Assembly (NCBI GenBank): GCA_017847875.1
Contig: JAGASN010000020.1
Span: 94,307-158,306 of the forward strand
Origin: Oscillospiraceae bacterium
GTDB taxonomy: Bacteria; Bacillota; Clostridia; Oscillospirales; Ruminococcaceae
Length of the DNA: 64,000 nt
Direction: 5' to 3'
Below the pieces are notes generated by a model. It did no database searches and had not been told where the DNA came from. It was given only the letters and a program-made list of their open reading frames with translations. A program made the translations under genes and the position numbers. This document shows, piece after piece, positions 16,935 to 26,027 of this stretch; the stretch's first letter is position 1, and each line of letters starts with the position of its first letter.

Positions 16935-18302
16935 TTAGGAAGCGGGGTGAACGGTGATATCGCGAATCCATTTTCCGCTCCGAAGCCGGAAGAAGCCGAT
17001 TATATTTTTAAGAAGTTCATCGGAACGAAGCATAAGATAAACAAAAGGCGGAGCCCAGCCAAGAACAAGTCCGGTGAATGCGCCAAGAGGAATTGCAACG
17101 GTCCAGAGGAAAAAAACGTCAACAATTGCCGCGGTTTTGGTGTCGCCGCCTCCGCGGAAAATTCCAACAACATATTGCATGGACATTGCCTGAAGAACAA
17201 TTACCAAAGCATAGGAAACAATAAGGTCATAAGCAAGGGCTTTTGTTGCGGCGGAAACTTCATAGAAATTGATAACCGGTCCGCGGATGATAAGAAGAAT
17301 TCCCGCGGAAACAATTCCCATTGCGGCGGAAAGAAGAACAATGGTTTTTGCCTTGTTGAGAATAAGTTTTTTGTCTTCGCCTCTGCCAACGGCATTTCCG
17401 ATAACAACGGAAGTTGCGTTGCCCATTCCGGAAATAACTACCCAGACGCATTGCCAGATTATGTTGGCGATGCTGTTTGCGGAAACAAATTCGGTGCTGA
17501 TATGTCCGATTATCATGGAAAGGACGGAAGTTCCTATGCTCCAGATTGCTTCATTCATAACAACGGGAGCGCCGGTTTTGAGGAATGCCTCAAGATAATC
17601 CTTGACGGGAACAAAAAGGTCTTTAAAAGTGTAGTGGATTTTTTTCTCGAAGAAGGAAAGATAGATTATAAGTATGATAAATTCAACAACGCGGGCAACG
17701 GAAGTTGCGATTGCGGCACCGCGAACACCAAGTTCCGGTGCACCAAGGTTTCCGAAAATCAAAACCCAGTTGAGAGAAACGTTTACAATAAGAGAAGAAA
17801 GATAGATAAAAATTGAAATTTTAACGATATGGGCGGAACGCAGAACCGAAGCCATTGCGTTGGTTATTGAATAAAAAGGATATGCCCAACCGATTATTCT
17901 GAGGTAACTTGCGCCTGCTTCTATAACTTCCGGGTCATCGGAATACCAGCTCATAACCGTTTCCGGAATACAAATTGCAAGGGCGGAAGCGACAAGGCTT
18001 ATTACCGCCGCAAGGCGGAGCATTATCGTGATTACCCTTTTCATGGAATAAACGTCATCTTTGCCCCAATATTGGGAAGCAAAGACCATTGCGGCGGAAG
18101 TTACGCCAAAGGTAACTATCATAAGAATAAAGAAAAGCTGGTTTGCAAGGTTTGCGCCGGAAAGGGCAACTTCGCCGACTTTTCCGAGCATAAGGGAGTC
18201 CGCAAGACTTACTGTAAAAGTTATGAAGTTTTGCGCCGCAATAGGAAGCGTTATTGAAAAAAGAACTTTATAAAAATTCCTGTCTTTTACTAAAAACGAC
18301 AT
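16935..18302 (-). CDS. MATE family efflux transporter
   Basis: Multidrug/toxin exporter of the inner membrane driven by Na+ or H+. The 455-residue product has 12 predicted helices and MATE hallmarks, such as FSITLPIAAQNFITFTVSLAD at the N terminus (short: LPIAAQNFI), DSLMLGKVGEVALSGANLA and the repeat-related VIGNAVGRGEDKK. I chose the ATG at 18302, preceded by GGAGGGAAT, over one six codons earlier. Substrate unknown. Confidence 0.92.
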   Translation of the reverse strand: MSFLVKDRNFYKVLFSITLPIAAQNFITFTVSLADSLMLGKVGEVALSGANLANQLFFILMIVTFGVTSAAMVFASQYWGKDDVYSMKRVITIMLRLAAVISLVASALAICIPETVMSWYSDDPEVIEAGASYLRIIGWAYPFYSITNAMASVLRSAHIVKISIFIYLSSLIVNVSLNWVLIFGNLGAPELGVRGAAIATSVARVVEFIILIIYLSFFEKKIHYTFKDLFVPVKDYLEAFLKTGAPVVMNEAIWSIGTSVLSMIIGHISTEFVSANSIANIIWQCVWVVISGMGNATSVVIGNAVGRGEDKKLILNKAKTIVLLSAAMGIVSAGILLIIRGPVINFYEVSAATKALAYDLIVSYALVIVLQAMSMQYVVGIFRGGGDTKTAAIVDVFFLWTVAIPLGAFTGLVLGWAPPFVYLMLRSDELLKNIIGFFRLRSGKWIRDITVHPAS

Positions 18303-18376
18303 ATTCCCTCCGAAAAACATAAAAAAACTAAATATATATTTTATACCTTTTGTTTTGTAATATCAATAAAAAATAA

Positions 18377-18403
18377 AAAAGGACGGAAAAAACCGTCCTT
18401 TTA
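18377..18403 (-). terminator. Terminator of the lipoprotein gene
   Basis: AAAAGGACGG..CCGTCCTTTT with a T run on the minus strand. Confidence 0.85.
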
Positions 18404-18421
18404 AATTTTGGAAAAGCAAAA

Positions 18422-18967
18422 TCAGCCTTCTTTTTTGATTGTTTCAAGAGAACCCTGGCTCGGTTCGCCGCGGTGATCAAAAAATCCTTCGCTGGCTTCG
18501 GACATCTCTTCTTCGGCAAGTTTGTCATCACAGAGGAATTCGGCAAAAACCTGATAATTGTTGCCGCTTTCATCATAAAAATAGGTGGAAATACGATAGG
18601 TTTTTCCGGATTCAAACTCATCGGTATAAAGGGATACATTATATCTGGAAGAAGTTTCGCTTTCGGGGTCAATTCCGTGGGAATAATTTGTGTTAAAATT
18701 TACTTCTTCGCCTTTAGAAACAAGGTACCATTCGCCGTCGGAACCAAGAACATGGAGTTCAAAAACATCGTGGAAAGAAAAAGATTCTTTACTGTTGTTT
18801 TTCCAATTGCAGCGAACGCTGATCTCATCGGTAAAACAATATTCATACTGGGTGCTGAAAACAACATCTTCTCTGGTTTCGGTATAATAAGGTTCAGCTT
18901 TCGGAAGATTTTCGCAACCGGAAAGAAGAACAACAAAACAAAGAATCAAAAGAATGATTTTTTTCAA
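18422..18967 (-). CDS. Predicted lipoprotein of unknown function
   Basis: The 181-residue product has a lipoprotein signal peptide with lipobox LLSGC (Cys 18). After a short linker it has an immunoglobulin-like beta pattern with CNWKNNSKESFSFHD and ESGKTYRISTYFYD, and a charged C-terminal tail rich in Glu and Ser. I do not recognise a named family. It starts with TTG behind AAAGGACG. It stands alone between a MATE gene and a LUD operon, with its own terminator. Confidence 0.75.
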   Translation of the reverse strand: MKKIILLILCFVVLLSGCENLPKAEPYYTETREDVVFSTQYEYCFTDEISVRCNWKNNSKESFSFHDVFELHVLGSDGEWYLVSKGEEVNFNTNYSHGIDPESETSSRYNVSLYTDEFESGKTYRISTYFYDESGNNYQVFAEFLCDDKLAEEEMSEASEGFFDHRGEPSQGSLETIKKEG

Positions 18968-19053
18968 AACAAATGCGTCCTTTCATAGGGTTATAAAAGT
19001 ATCAACACACATTATACCACGGTTCGACACTAAAATAAAGAGTTTTTTTAAAA

Positions 19054-19689
19054 TTAATATCCCAAATGTTCGCCTACAATAATAATCTTTATGCGATTCG
19101 GAATTCTCTGATAACCCAGAAGGGTATAACTGCAGCAGATTCTCGCAGGAGATTTGCAGTTCATACAGGTTCCGGTTTCAGCGCAGGGAGTTTTGCAGCC
19201 AAGGCGTTTTGCGTTTGCCGGTGCGGCAAGGTTGCGGAGTCTGTCTTCCGCCGCGGCAATGTCGGTAACAATTTTGTTTGTTCCCGCAACAAGAATTACG
19301 TTTTTCGGTCCGTAGATAATAGGCGCTACCCTTGTTCCGGCGCCGTCAACGTTATAAATTTCGCCGTCCTCGGTAATGGCGTTTGCGCTGGCAAGGAAAA
19401 AATCCGCGAAAAAAGCTTCTCTTCTTGCGGCTTCAACCTCTTCTTCCGGAACAACGTGGGAATCACGGTAATCATAATTTCCGTTTTCAAGAAGTTCAAT
19501 TATTCCGGTTTCGTGGAGAGTTCTGGAACCGCCGACCCGGCAGACGGAACCTTCCGGAATAAGGCTTTTGACAAGTTCGGCGGCTTCTGCGGAAGTTTTT
19601 ACAAAATAAGCTTCCATTCTGTTGGAACGCAAAGCTTCCATAACTCTTTCGGCTCTTTTTTCTTCGGTGAACATTACGTTTTTGTCCAT
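19054..19689 (-). CDS. LUD domain (LutC/YkgG-like) protein
   Basis: The 211-residue product matches the single-domain LUD family related to LutC of lactate utilisation: RVGGSRTLHETGIIELL near residue 50, FFLASANAITEDGEIYNVDGAGTRV (short: SANAITEDG) and IIVGEHLGY at the end. Cysteines in CKTPCAETGTCMNCKSP may bind a metal. No lutA or lutB neighbours are present, so substrate is unknown. The ATG overlaps the HAD gene stop by one base. Confidence 0.85.
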   Translation of the reverse strand: MDKNVMFTEEKRAERVMEALRSNRMEAYFVKTSAEAAELVKSLIPEGSVCRVGGSRTLHETGIIELLENGNYDYRDSHVVPEEEVEAARREAFFADFFLASANAITEDGEIYNVDGAGTRVAPIIYGPKNVILVAGTNKIVTDIAAAEDRLRNLAAPANAKRLGCKTPCAETGTCMNCKSPARICCSYTLLGYQRIPNRIKIIIVGEHLGY

Positions 19690-20351
19690 TATTCTCCGTC
19701 CTTCCTCAAAACGATTTCAACAAGTTCAAGCGGGTTTTCAATAAGATAATCGGCACCGGCACCAGAAAGTTCTTCCCTTCCGCCGTAACCGTAAAGTGCT
19801 CCGACGGCATGAACGCCGTTTTCGTGAGCACCGATCATATCCATATCTCTGTCGCCGACCATATATACGTGCTCAAGTTCATCTTCAGAAACGCCGAGGC
19901 GTTTTAATGCAACCCCGATTATGGCCGGTTTTGTGTCGAGAGTTTTATCAAGAGTTGCTCCGCAGACCGTCTCAAAATATTTGAGCATGCCGGTTTCTTC
20001 AAGAATTATTTTGCAGGCACCTTCCGGCTTGCAGGAAGCAAGAGCGATTTTGCATCCGTGCTCAAAAAGAGTTTTGAGCATTTCGTGAATGCCTTCGTAT
20101 GTAACGTTCTGATGAATTCCGGTGACAAGGAATTTTTCGCGGTATTTTGCAACAAGTTCCTCGCATTTTTCATCATCAAAACCATATTTTGCAAAAGTGT
20201 TGCGGAGAGGAGGTCCGATATAACTTTTAAGCTTCTGCGGGTCGTTTTCCTCAATTCCGACGGAAGAAAGCGCATATTTTATGCAGTTTGTAATGCCTTC
20301 ATAAGGATCGTTGAGCGTTCCGTCAAGGTCAAAAAGAACATATTTTGTCAT
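19689..20351 (-). CDS. HAD-superfamily phosphatase (phosphoglycolate phosphatase-like)
   Basis: The 220-residue product has HAD motif I FDLDGTLNDPYEG (residues 7-19), the cap region with GPPLRNTFAKYGF, motif III and motif IV VYMVGDRDMDMIGAHENGV. The order fits Gph/PpaX-type phosphatases of small phosphorylated metabolites. The exact substrate is not readable. It lies between pncC and the LUD gene in a tightly spaced minus-strand run. Confidence 0.88.
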   Translation of the reverse strand: MTKYVLFDLDGTLNDPYEGITNCIKYALSSVGIEENDPQKLKSYIGPPLRNTFAKYGFDDEKCEELVAKYREKFLVTGIHQNVTYEGIHEMLKTLFEHGCKIALASCKPEGACKIILEETGMLKYFETVCGATLDKTLDTKPAIIGVALKRLGVSEDELEHVYMVGDRDMDMIGAHENGVHAVGALYGYGGREELSGAGADYLIENPLELVEIVLRKDGE

Positions 20352-20362
20352 ATTCGGTCTCC

Positions 20363-20839
20363 TTAAAGTTTTTCTGCGGCGGAAAGCGCAAGCAAAAGGG
20401 CTTTGTCTGCCGCCTGTTCACGAATTGAGCATCGGTCGCCTTTAAAATGATTTTCGAGCACCGCGGAATAATTATCGCTCGAAACGCCGATAAAAACAAG
20501 CCCGACGGGCTTGTTTTCAGCCGCTCCGGGTCCGGCATTTCCGGTTACGGAAATGCCGATATCGGCGTTCATAACTTTTCGTATCCCTTCGGACATTTCC
20601 TTTGCGGTTTCTGCGGAAATAGCGCCGTGCTCATCAAGGGTTTCGGTGCTCACTCCGAGCAAAACATGTTTTGCTTCATTGCAATAAGTTACCGCGCCGT
20701 ATTTAAAAGCGCCAGAAGCGCCGGAAACGGAAGTGAGCCTTGCGGCAACCATTCCGCCGGTGCAGCTTTCCGCCGTTGCGACGGTGGCTTTTTTATCAAG
20801 AAGCATTTTTATAAGTTCAAATTCTGCCGTGTTTCCCAT
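20363..20839 (-). CDS. pncC: CinA C-terminal domain protein, nicotinamide-nucleotide amidohydrolase
   Basis: Deamidates nicotinamide mononucleotide in NAD recycling. The 158-residue protein is only the CinA C-terminal domain: TAESCTGGMVAARLTSV, YGAVTYCNEAKHVLLGV and ISVTGNAGPGAAENKPVGLV, with the expected Ser/Lys-type active-site region. The ATG at 20839 follows GGAGGT and is preferred to one eight codons upstream. No N-terminal CinA domain is attached. Confidence 0.9.
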   Translation of the reverse strand: MGNTAEFELIKMLLDKKATVATAESCTGGMVAARLTSVSGASGAFKYGAVTYCNEAKHVLLGVSTETLDEHGAISAETAKEMSEGIRKVMNADIGISVTGNAGPGAAENKPVGLVFIGVSSDNYSAVLENHFKGDRCSIREQAADKALLLALSAAEKL

Positions 20840-20867
20840 AGTACCTCCGAAAAAACATATCATAAAA

Positions 20868-20896
20868 GGCGTTTCGATAGCTGAAACGCCTTTTTC
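20868..20896 (-). terminator. Terminator of aspS
   Basis: AAAGGCGTTTC..GAAACGCCTTT, T run on the minus strand. Confidence 0.8.
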
Positions 20897-20903
20897 TTTA
20901 TAA

Positions 20904-22679
20904 TTATTCTTCGTTTTTTACGATGGTAATATGCAGTTCATCAAGGTTTTTCCGGTCAACCTCGGTGGGGCACTGGGTCATAAGTTCGCTTGCGGTCTGA
21001 ACCTTCGGGAAAGCGATAACGTCGCGGATGGAAGGACGGTCAAGCATAAGCATGACCATTCTGTCAAGGCCGAAAGCCATTCCGCCGTGGGGCGGAACAC
21101 CGTATTTTTCAGCGTCGAGAAGGAATCCGAAACGAGCCTGGGCAACTTCTTCGGAAAGACCGAGGGCCTGGAGCATTTTATCCTGAATTTCGGTGTCGCT
21201 GATACGGATAGAGCCGCCGCCGAGTTCGCAACCGTTGAGAACCATATCATAAGCTCTTGCGTAGCAATCGCCGGGATCGGACATAAGTTTATCTTCGTCG
21301 CCGGGTCTCGGGCAGGTGAAAGGATGATGTTTTGCCATCCAGCGGTTTTCCTCGTCGCTCCACTCGAAAAGCGGGAAATCGGTTACCCAAAGGAAGTTAT
21401 AGGTACCTTTGGGAATAAGGTCAAGGCGTTTTCCAAGTTCAAGACGAAGTGCTCCGAGAGAATCGAAAACGATATCGTTTCTGCTGTCCGCAACGATGAA
21501 GAGAACGTCGCCGGTTTCTGCGCCGAGTCTTTCGCGGATAGCGAGTTTTTCTTCTTCGGTAAGGAATTTTTCATAGCTGGAGGTTTCGCCGTCCGGGTTA
21601 AGTCTGGTCCAGGCAAGACCTTTTGCTTTATAGAGTTTTACAACTTCGGTGAGCTTGTCGATTTCTTTTCTGGTGAAAACGGAAGCTGCGCCTTTTGCGT
21701 TGATTGCGCGTACGGAACCTTTTTCAAGTGCGCCTGCAAAAACTTTGAATTCGCAGTTTTTGAGAAGGTCGGAAAGGTCGCAAAGTTCAAGACCGAAGCG
21801 GGTATCCGGTTTGTCGGAACCGAAACGGGCCATTGCTTCGTTGAAGGTGAGTCTTTCAAAAGGAGTGGGAACGTCATAATCAAGAACGTCCTTGAAAACG
21901 CGTTTAACAAGACCTTCGTTGAGGGTCATAACGTCGTTTTCATCAACAAAGCTCATCTCCATATCAATCTGGGTGAATTCGGGCTGGCGGTCAGCGCGAA
22001 GGTCTTCGTCGCGGAAGCATCTTGCAACCTGCATATATCTGTCACAGCCGGACATCATAAGGAGCTGTTTATAAAGCTGGGGGCTCTGGGGAAGAGCATA
22101 GAAGCATCCGGGATGAACACGGGAAGGAACAAGATAGTCCCGTGCGCCTTCGGGGGTGGATTTGATGAGATTCGGAGTTTCAATTTCCATAAAGCCGTTT
22201 TCATCGTAATAATCGCGGGCGGATTTTACGATTTTGTGGCGCATCATAAGGATATTCTGCATTTCGCCGCGGCGAAGGTCAAGATAACGATATTTAAGGC
22301 GAAGGTCCTCTTTTGCGTTGCAGTTATCGCTGATTTCAAAAGGAGGGGTCTGGCTTTTTGCAAGGATGAAAAGTTCGGTAACAAAAAGCTCAACTGCGCC
22401 GGTGGGGATTTCGGTGTTGACGGATTCGCGTTTGCGGATAACGCCTTTTGCTTCAAGAACAAATTCTGCTCTTACGGAAGCTGCTTTTTCAAAAACTTCT
22501 TTGTCGGTGCCGTCGCCGAAAGCAAGCTGAAGAATGCCGCTTCTGTCGCGAAGGTCGATGAAAATGAGGTTGCCGAGGTCGCGGGTTTTCTGAGCCCAAC
22601 CGAAAACGACAACTTCTTTGCCGATATGGCTTTCGTTGAATTCACCGCAATATGCGGTGCGGTTATAACCGTTTATCAT
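20904..22679 (-). CDS. aspS: Aspartyl-tRNA synthetase
   Basis: Charges tRNA-Asp. The 591-residue bacterial-type enzyme has an N-terminal OB fold (VVVFGWAQKTRDLGNLIFID, short: GWAQKTRDLG), class II motif 1 with FMEIETPNLIKSTPEGARDY (short: STPEGARDYLVPSR), a GAD insertion and motif 3 GMAFGLDRMVMLM. Length is normal. It lies downstream of hisS with a 27-base gap. Whether it also charges tRNA-Asn (non-discriminating) cannot be judged. Confidence 0.98.
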   Translation of the reverse strand: MINGYNRTAYCGEFNESHIGKEVVVFGWAQKTRDLGNLIFIDLRDRSGILQLAFGDGTDKEVFEKAASVRAEFVLEAKGVIRKRESVNTEIPTGAVELFVTELFILAKSQTPPFEISDNCNAKEDLRLKYRYLDLRRGEMQNILMMRHKIVKSARDYYDENGFMEIETPNLIKSTPEGARDYLVPSRVHPGCFYALPQSPQLYKQLLMMSGCDRYMQVARCFRDEDLRADRQPEFTQIDMEMSFVDENDVMTLNEGLVKRVFKDVLDYDVPTPFERLTFNEAMARFGSDKPDTRFGLELCDLSDLLKNCEFKVFAGALEKGSVRAINAKGAASVFTRKEIDKLTEVVKLYKAKGLAWTRLNPDGETSSYEKFLTEEEKLAIRERLGAETGDVLFIVADSRNDIVFDSLGALRLELGKRLDLIPKGTYNFLWVTDFPLFEWSDEENRWMAKHHPFTCPRPGDEDKLMSDPGDCYARAYDMVLNGCELGGGSIRISDTEIQDKMLQALGLSEEVAQARFGFLLDAEKYGVPPHGGMAFGLDRMVMLMLDRPSIRDVIAFPKVQTASELMTQCPTEVDRKNLDELHITIVKNEE

Positions 22680-22706
22680 TTATATTCCTCCGTTACGGAT
22701 AATTTA

Positions 22707-24062
22707 TCAGAAATTTATTTCAGGCGGGATGTTGAGAGGGGTGAGGTTGGAAACCTCGTTTTCAATAACGCTTTCGAGAGAACCGAAAACGTCGCCGAGT
22801 CTTGCCTCATAAACAAATTCAATGAGTTCGTCGAGCTCAACCTCTTCGGATTCGCCGTTTACCATGTTTTTAACTTTAACTTTTCCTTCCTCAAGCTCGG
22901 AATCGCCGATTATGCAGGAAAGTTTTGCGCCGATTTTATCGGCATATTTCATCTGAGCTTTAACGCTTCTTCCGCAAAGGTCGCATTCCGCTTTAAAACC
23001 TTCTGCGCGAAGGGAGTTAACAAGGTTTGCGGCTTCAATGCTTGCCTTTGTTCCCATGGAACCGATGTAAATATCGCAGGTGCTTTCTTCCGGGAAGGAA
23101 ACACCGGTGTTTTCCATAAGGAGAAGAAGTCTTTCAAGACCCATTGCAAAACCGATGCTGGGGGTTTTCGGTCCGCCGAGAAGTTCGATAAGTCCGTCAT
23201 ATCTTCCGCCGCCGCAAACGGTTCCCTGGGAACCGATGTTGGTACTTACGAATTCAAAAACGGTTCTGGTGTAATAATCAAGTCCGCGGACAATGGTGGG
23301 GTTGACGGTATATTCAATGCCGATGGAATCGAGGCGCTCTTGGAGTTCATCAAAATGTGCCTGGCAGTCATCGCAGAGATAATCGAGAATTACCGGTGCG
23401 TCTTCGGCAATTTTATGGCAGATGGGGCTCTTGCAGTCGAGAATACGCATGGGGTTGCGTTCAAGTCTTTCACGGCAGGTTTCGCAAAGTTCCTCTTCGT
23501 GGCTGCGGAAATATTCCTTGAGCGCCTCGTTATATTTTGCTCTGCATTCCGGACAGCCGATGGAGTTGATTTCGAGTTCGATTCCTTCGATCTGGAGCTG
23601 GTCAAAAATCTGGCTGACCATTGCAATCATCTCTGCGTCCGCTGCGGGAGAAGCGGCACCGACCAGTTCCACACCGAACTGGTGGAACTCGCGGAGTCTT
23701 CCCGCCTGGGGTTTTTCATAACGGAAACAGCTGGTGAGATAGCTTGCTTTTACGGGAAGAGCGCCGTTGAGAAGTCCGTGTTCGATAAGGGTTCTCATGC
23801 AGCCGGCGGTTCCTTCCGGACGAAGGGTTATGGAGCGCTCGCCTTTATCAAGGAAAGTGTACATTTCTTTCTGAACAACGTCGGTGGAGTCGCCTACGCC
23901 TCTTGCAAAAAGTTCGGTGTGTTCAAAGGTAGGAAAACGAATTTCCTTAAAGCCGAAAGTTTCGGCAACCCTCATGGCAGTTTTTTCAACGTGCTGCCAT
24001 TTTGCGCTCTGTTCGGGAAGAACGTCCTGGGTTCCCCTGGGCGCTTTTGTAAGAATAGCCAT
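22707..24062 (-). CDS. hisS: Histidyl-tRNA synthetase
   Basis: Charges tRNA-His. The 451-residue product opens with APRGTQDVLPEQ, has class II motif 2 LRPEGTAGCMRTLIEHG, the histidine-specific signature RGLDYYTRTVFEF and motif 3 SIGFAMGLERLLLLM, then the anticodon-binding domain. A zinc-like CPEC..CETC..C cluster lies near residues 170-205. The C-terminal 25 residues extend past the usual end. hisS-aspS is a conserved Firmicutes pair. Confidence 0.98.
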   Translation of the reverse strand: MAILTKAPRGTQDVLPEQSAKWQHVEKTAMRVAETFGFKEIRFPTFEHTELFARGVGDSTDVVQKEMYTFLDKGERSITLRPEGTAGCMRTLIEHGLLNGALPVKASYLTSCFRYEKPQAGRLREFHQFGVELVGAASPAADAEMIAMVSQIFDQLQIEGIELEINSIGCPECRAKYNEALKEYFRSHEEELCETCRERLERNPMRILDCKSPICHKIAEDAPVILDYLCDDCQAHFDELQERLDSIGIEYTVNPTIVRGLDYYTRTVFEFVSTNIGSQGTVCGGGRYDGLIELLGGPKTPSIGFAMGLERLLLLMENTGVSFPEESTCDIYIGSMGTKASIEAANLVNSLRAEGFKAECDLCGRSVKAQMKYADKIGAKLSCIIGDSELEEGKVKVKNMVNGESEEVELDELIEFVYEARLGDVFGSLESVIENEVSNLTPLNIPPEINF

Positions 24063-24153
24063 AAAATTACCTCTTATATAATTTTAATTATAATAATCGA
24101 AAATAGTCTAAATTTAAATTAAATTATCGAAAATGGCATAACAAAGCCGTTTT

Positions 24154-24546
24154 TTAGTGAACAAGTTCGCGCCAATCAAGGTCGCCGCGTTCAAGAGCGT
24201 GGATAAGAGCTTCTGCGGTGGCAATGTTTGTTGCAACGGGAATATTGTGAACGTCGCAAAGGCGAAGAAGGGTTGTGTAATCAACATCCGGGTTCTGGTT
24301 CATCGGATCGCGGAAGAAAAGGAGAAGATCGATTTCGTTGCAGGCAATTCTGGAAGCAATCTGTTCACAGCCGCCGTGGCTTCCGCTGAGAAAACGGGAA
24401 ATTTTAAGACCGGTGGCATCCGCAACAAGTTTTCCGGTTCTGGAAGTGGAACAGAGTTTGTGCTTTCCGAGGATTCCGCAATAGGCGATGCAGAACTGGA
24501 CCATAAGTTCTTTTTTGGTGTCCTGTGCAATAATTGCAATATTCAT
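24154..24546 (-). CDS. Methylglyoxal-synthase-like protein with altered active site
   Basis: The 130-residue product is a single MGS domain, with MVQFCIAYCGILGKHKLC, TGKLVADATGLKISRFLSG and IPVATNIATAEALI as in clostridial MgsA. MgsA makes methylglyoxal from dihydroxyacetone phosphate. Here AHDxxK reads AQDTKK, the GGDQQ motif with the catalytic Asp reads GGCEQ, and the PHxPD loop reads NPDVD, so known catalytic residues appear lost. It may be a regulatory or binding MGS domain. The ATG at 24546 follows AAGGAGGT. It is followed closely upstream by the MinD-like gene, likely one operon. Confidence 0.75.
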   Translation of the reverse strand: MNIAIIAQDTKKELMVQFCIAYCGILGKHKLCSTSRTGKLVADATGLKISRFLSGSHGGCEQIASRIACNEIDLLLFFRDPMNQNPDVDYTTLLRLCDVHNIPVATNIATAEALIHALERGDLDWRELVH

Positions 24547-24561
24547 AAGCAAACCTCCTTT

Positions 24562-25293
24562 TTATTTAAAACCGAGGGGGATATTTTTACCGCGAATCCT
24601 TTCAGAGAGGTCGCGGAAAGTTTCAAAGTTAATTCCGGTGTCATCAAGGGGTTCTCCGGAATCCATGGCATCCCGGGTGGCGGGATCTTCCCAGATAACT
24701 CCGATAAGCTGAAGCTCGCTTCCGTCGATGATTTCATCAAGATTTTTGAGCGGAGAAAGTTTTTTGGCTTTTTGCGGGCAACGTTCAATAACAAGCCGGC
24801 GTTCTTTTACTCCGGAATTTTGAAGAAGAATTCCGGCGGCTCTTGCTCCGCGAATTGAAGAAGGATCGGGAGTTGCCACAACAAGACCGAGATCGGCGCA
24901 TCTTGCGGCGTTTTCAAGTTCCGGACCAATTCCCGCAGGGCAATCGAGAATTATGAATTCATAATAATCTCCGAGTGTTTTTGCAATTTTTCGGATAACT
25001 TCATCGGTCACCATAACAGGTTTTGCCGCCGCCGCAATAAGCGAAAGATTGGGACAAAAGGGACAGTTTATAACCGCATCTTTGATTTCACAGGAACCGC
25101 GGATTACATCGCCCAAATCGAAAACAATGTTTTCGGAAACGCCGAGAGCAACGTCAAGGCTTCGCAGGCCCGAATCCAGTTCCACAAGAAGAACTGTGCT
25201 TTTTCTGAAAGCAAAAGCTTCGCCCAAAAGCGCGGAAACAGTTGATTTTCCTGCTCCGCCTTTTCCGGAAGCAACCAGAATTATTTTTGCCAT
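24562..25293 (-). CDS. MinD/ParA-family ATPase
   Basis: Deviant Walker ATPase of 243 residues, with GKGGAGKS at residues 10-17, switch I/II (ELDSGLRSLD and IILDCPAGIG) and ATPDPSSIRGARAAG as in MinD. MinD places MinC to block polar division. The C terminus (ERIRGKNIPLGFK) does not show the usual amphipathic membrane helix, and neither minC nor minE is nearby, so a division role is uncertain. The ATG at 25293 with AGAGGTG is preferred over an upstream start. Confidence 0.8.
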   Translation of the reverse strand: MAKIILVASGKGGAGKSTVSALLGEAFAFRKSTVLLVELDSGLRSLDVALGVSENIVFDLGDVIRGSCEIKDAVINCPFCPNLSLIAAAAKPVMVTDEVIRKIAKTLGDYYEFIILDCPAGIGPELENAARCADLGLVVATPDPSSIRGARAAGILLQNSGVKERRLVIERCPQKAKKLSPLKNLDEIIDGSELQLIGVIWEDPATRDAMDSGEPLDDTGINFETFRDLSERIRGKNIPLGFK

Positions 25294-25418
25294 TTCCGCA
25301 CCTCTTTTCAACACTCATTCCATTTTATTTTACCATATAATTGATAAAGTTGCAATAAGACGAAAGCGGTTTTTATCCGTCGATTTGTGCAGTTTTTGCA
25401 GGATTTTGGGCAAAAAGC

Positions 25419-25478
25419 CTCCCCTATCAGGGGAGGTGGATTTTGCTGAAGGCAAAAGACGGAAGGGTGGAATAAATA
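25419..25478. repeat. Dispersed intergenic repeat (CTCCC..GGGAGG type), copy A
   Basis: CCTCCCCTATCAGGGGAGG hairpin followed by a short GGA..GGAAGGGTGGA tail. It resembles 27046-27170 and 29858-29930. The rest of the 277-base gap between the MinD-like and XRE genes holds a terminator and nothing else I can name. Confidence 0.5.
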
Positions 25479-25565
25479 ATCAGCAGTATCCCGGGTGCAT
25501 TATTTGCGATTCGCAATTTTTCGGAAATATTTTACAAAATGTATTAAAGTTTTATAAATAATAAA

Positions 25566-25590
25566 AGCGCACCCGAAGGTGCGCTGAAAA
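25566..25590 (-). terminator. Terminator of the XRE regulator gene
   Basis: AGCGCACC-CGAA-GGTGCGCT; T-rich on the minus strand is moderate. Confidence 0.7.
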
Positions 25591-25591
25591 A

Positions 25592-25900
25592 TCATTTGTT
25601 ATTCATTGCGGAAACAACTTCCAGAACAGCGGATTTTTGTTTTGATGTAAGGCTGACCCAGCCTTCAAAAAGGTCTTTCAGTTCCGGAGAAAGTTCAACC
25701 GTTTCGCTTTCGCAGAAAAATTGGGAAAGGGTTATTCCAAAAGATTGGCAAATCGTTTCAAGGGTGCTTATGGAAGGCATTGTTCCGCGCTTGAAGATAT
25801 TTGCAAGGGTGGATTCGGAAAGTCCGCATTCTTTTGAAAGCCTGTATTCAGACCAGCCGCGGTCTTTCATAAGTTGTTTTAATTTTGCATGAACGTCCAT
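25592..25900 (-). CDS. XRE-family helix-turn-helix regulator
   Basis: The 102-residue protein has an HTH_3 domain (residues 3-60): LKQLMKDRGWSEYRLSKECG, then LSESTLANIFKRGTMPSIST and LETICQSFGITLSQFF, close to Cro/CI-type repressors. The C-terminal 40 residues are short and of unknown role. It is divergent from a small excisionase-like gene, and the space between contains repeated ATGTTGAAT-type half sites, so it probably represses both directions. Confidence 0.88.
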   Translation of the reverse strand: MDVHAKLKQLMKDRGWSEYRLSKECGLSESTLANIFKRGTMPSISTLETICQSFGITLSQFFCESETVELSPELKDLFEGWVSLTSKQKSAVLEVVSAMNNK

Positions 25901-25932
25901 AAAGCACCTCCTCTTTTGTATTTATTTTACCT

Positions 25933-26007
25933 TTATGTTGAATTGTTTTATACTGAATACTTGTAATATTTTTACTGTTATGTTAAACTGTAAATAACAT
26001 TCAACAT
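25933..26007. promoter_or_regulatory. Candidate operator sites for the XRE regulator
   Basis: ATGTTGAAT (25935-25943) and its exact inverse ATTCAACAT (25999-26007), plus a near copy TTATGTTAAACTG at 25978-25990. The spacing and the position between divergent genes suggest an operator. Binding is inference. Confidence 0.5.
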
Positions 26008-26027
26008 GGTAACAAGGAGGAATGTGT

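Noticed and set aside
20931..24122. A very long open frame on the plus strand opposite aspS and hisS
   Set aside because: It is the shadow of two certain synthetase genes. Codon use rich in GAA, TTC and AAG leaves few stops on the other strand. No ribosome site or family match.
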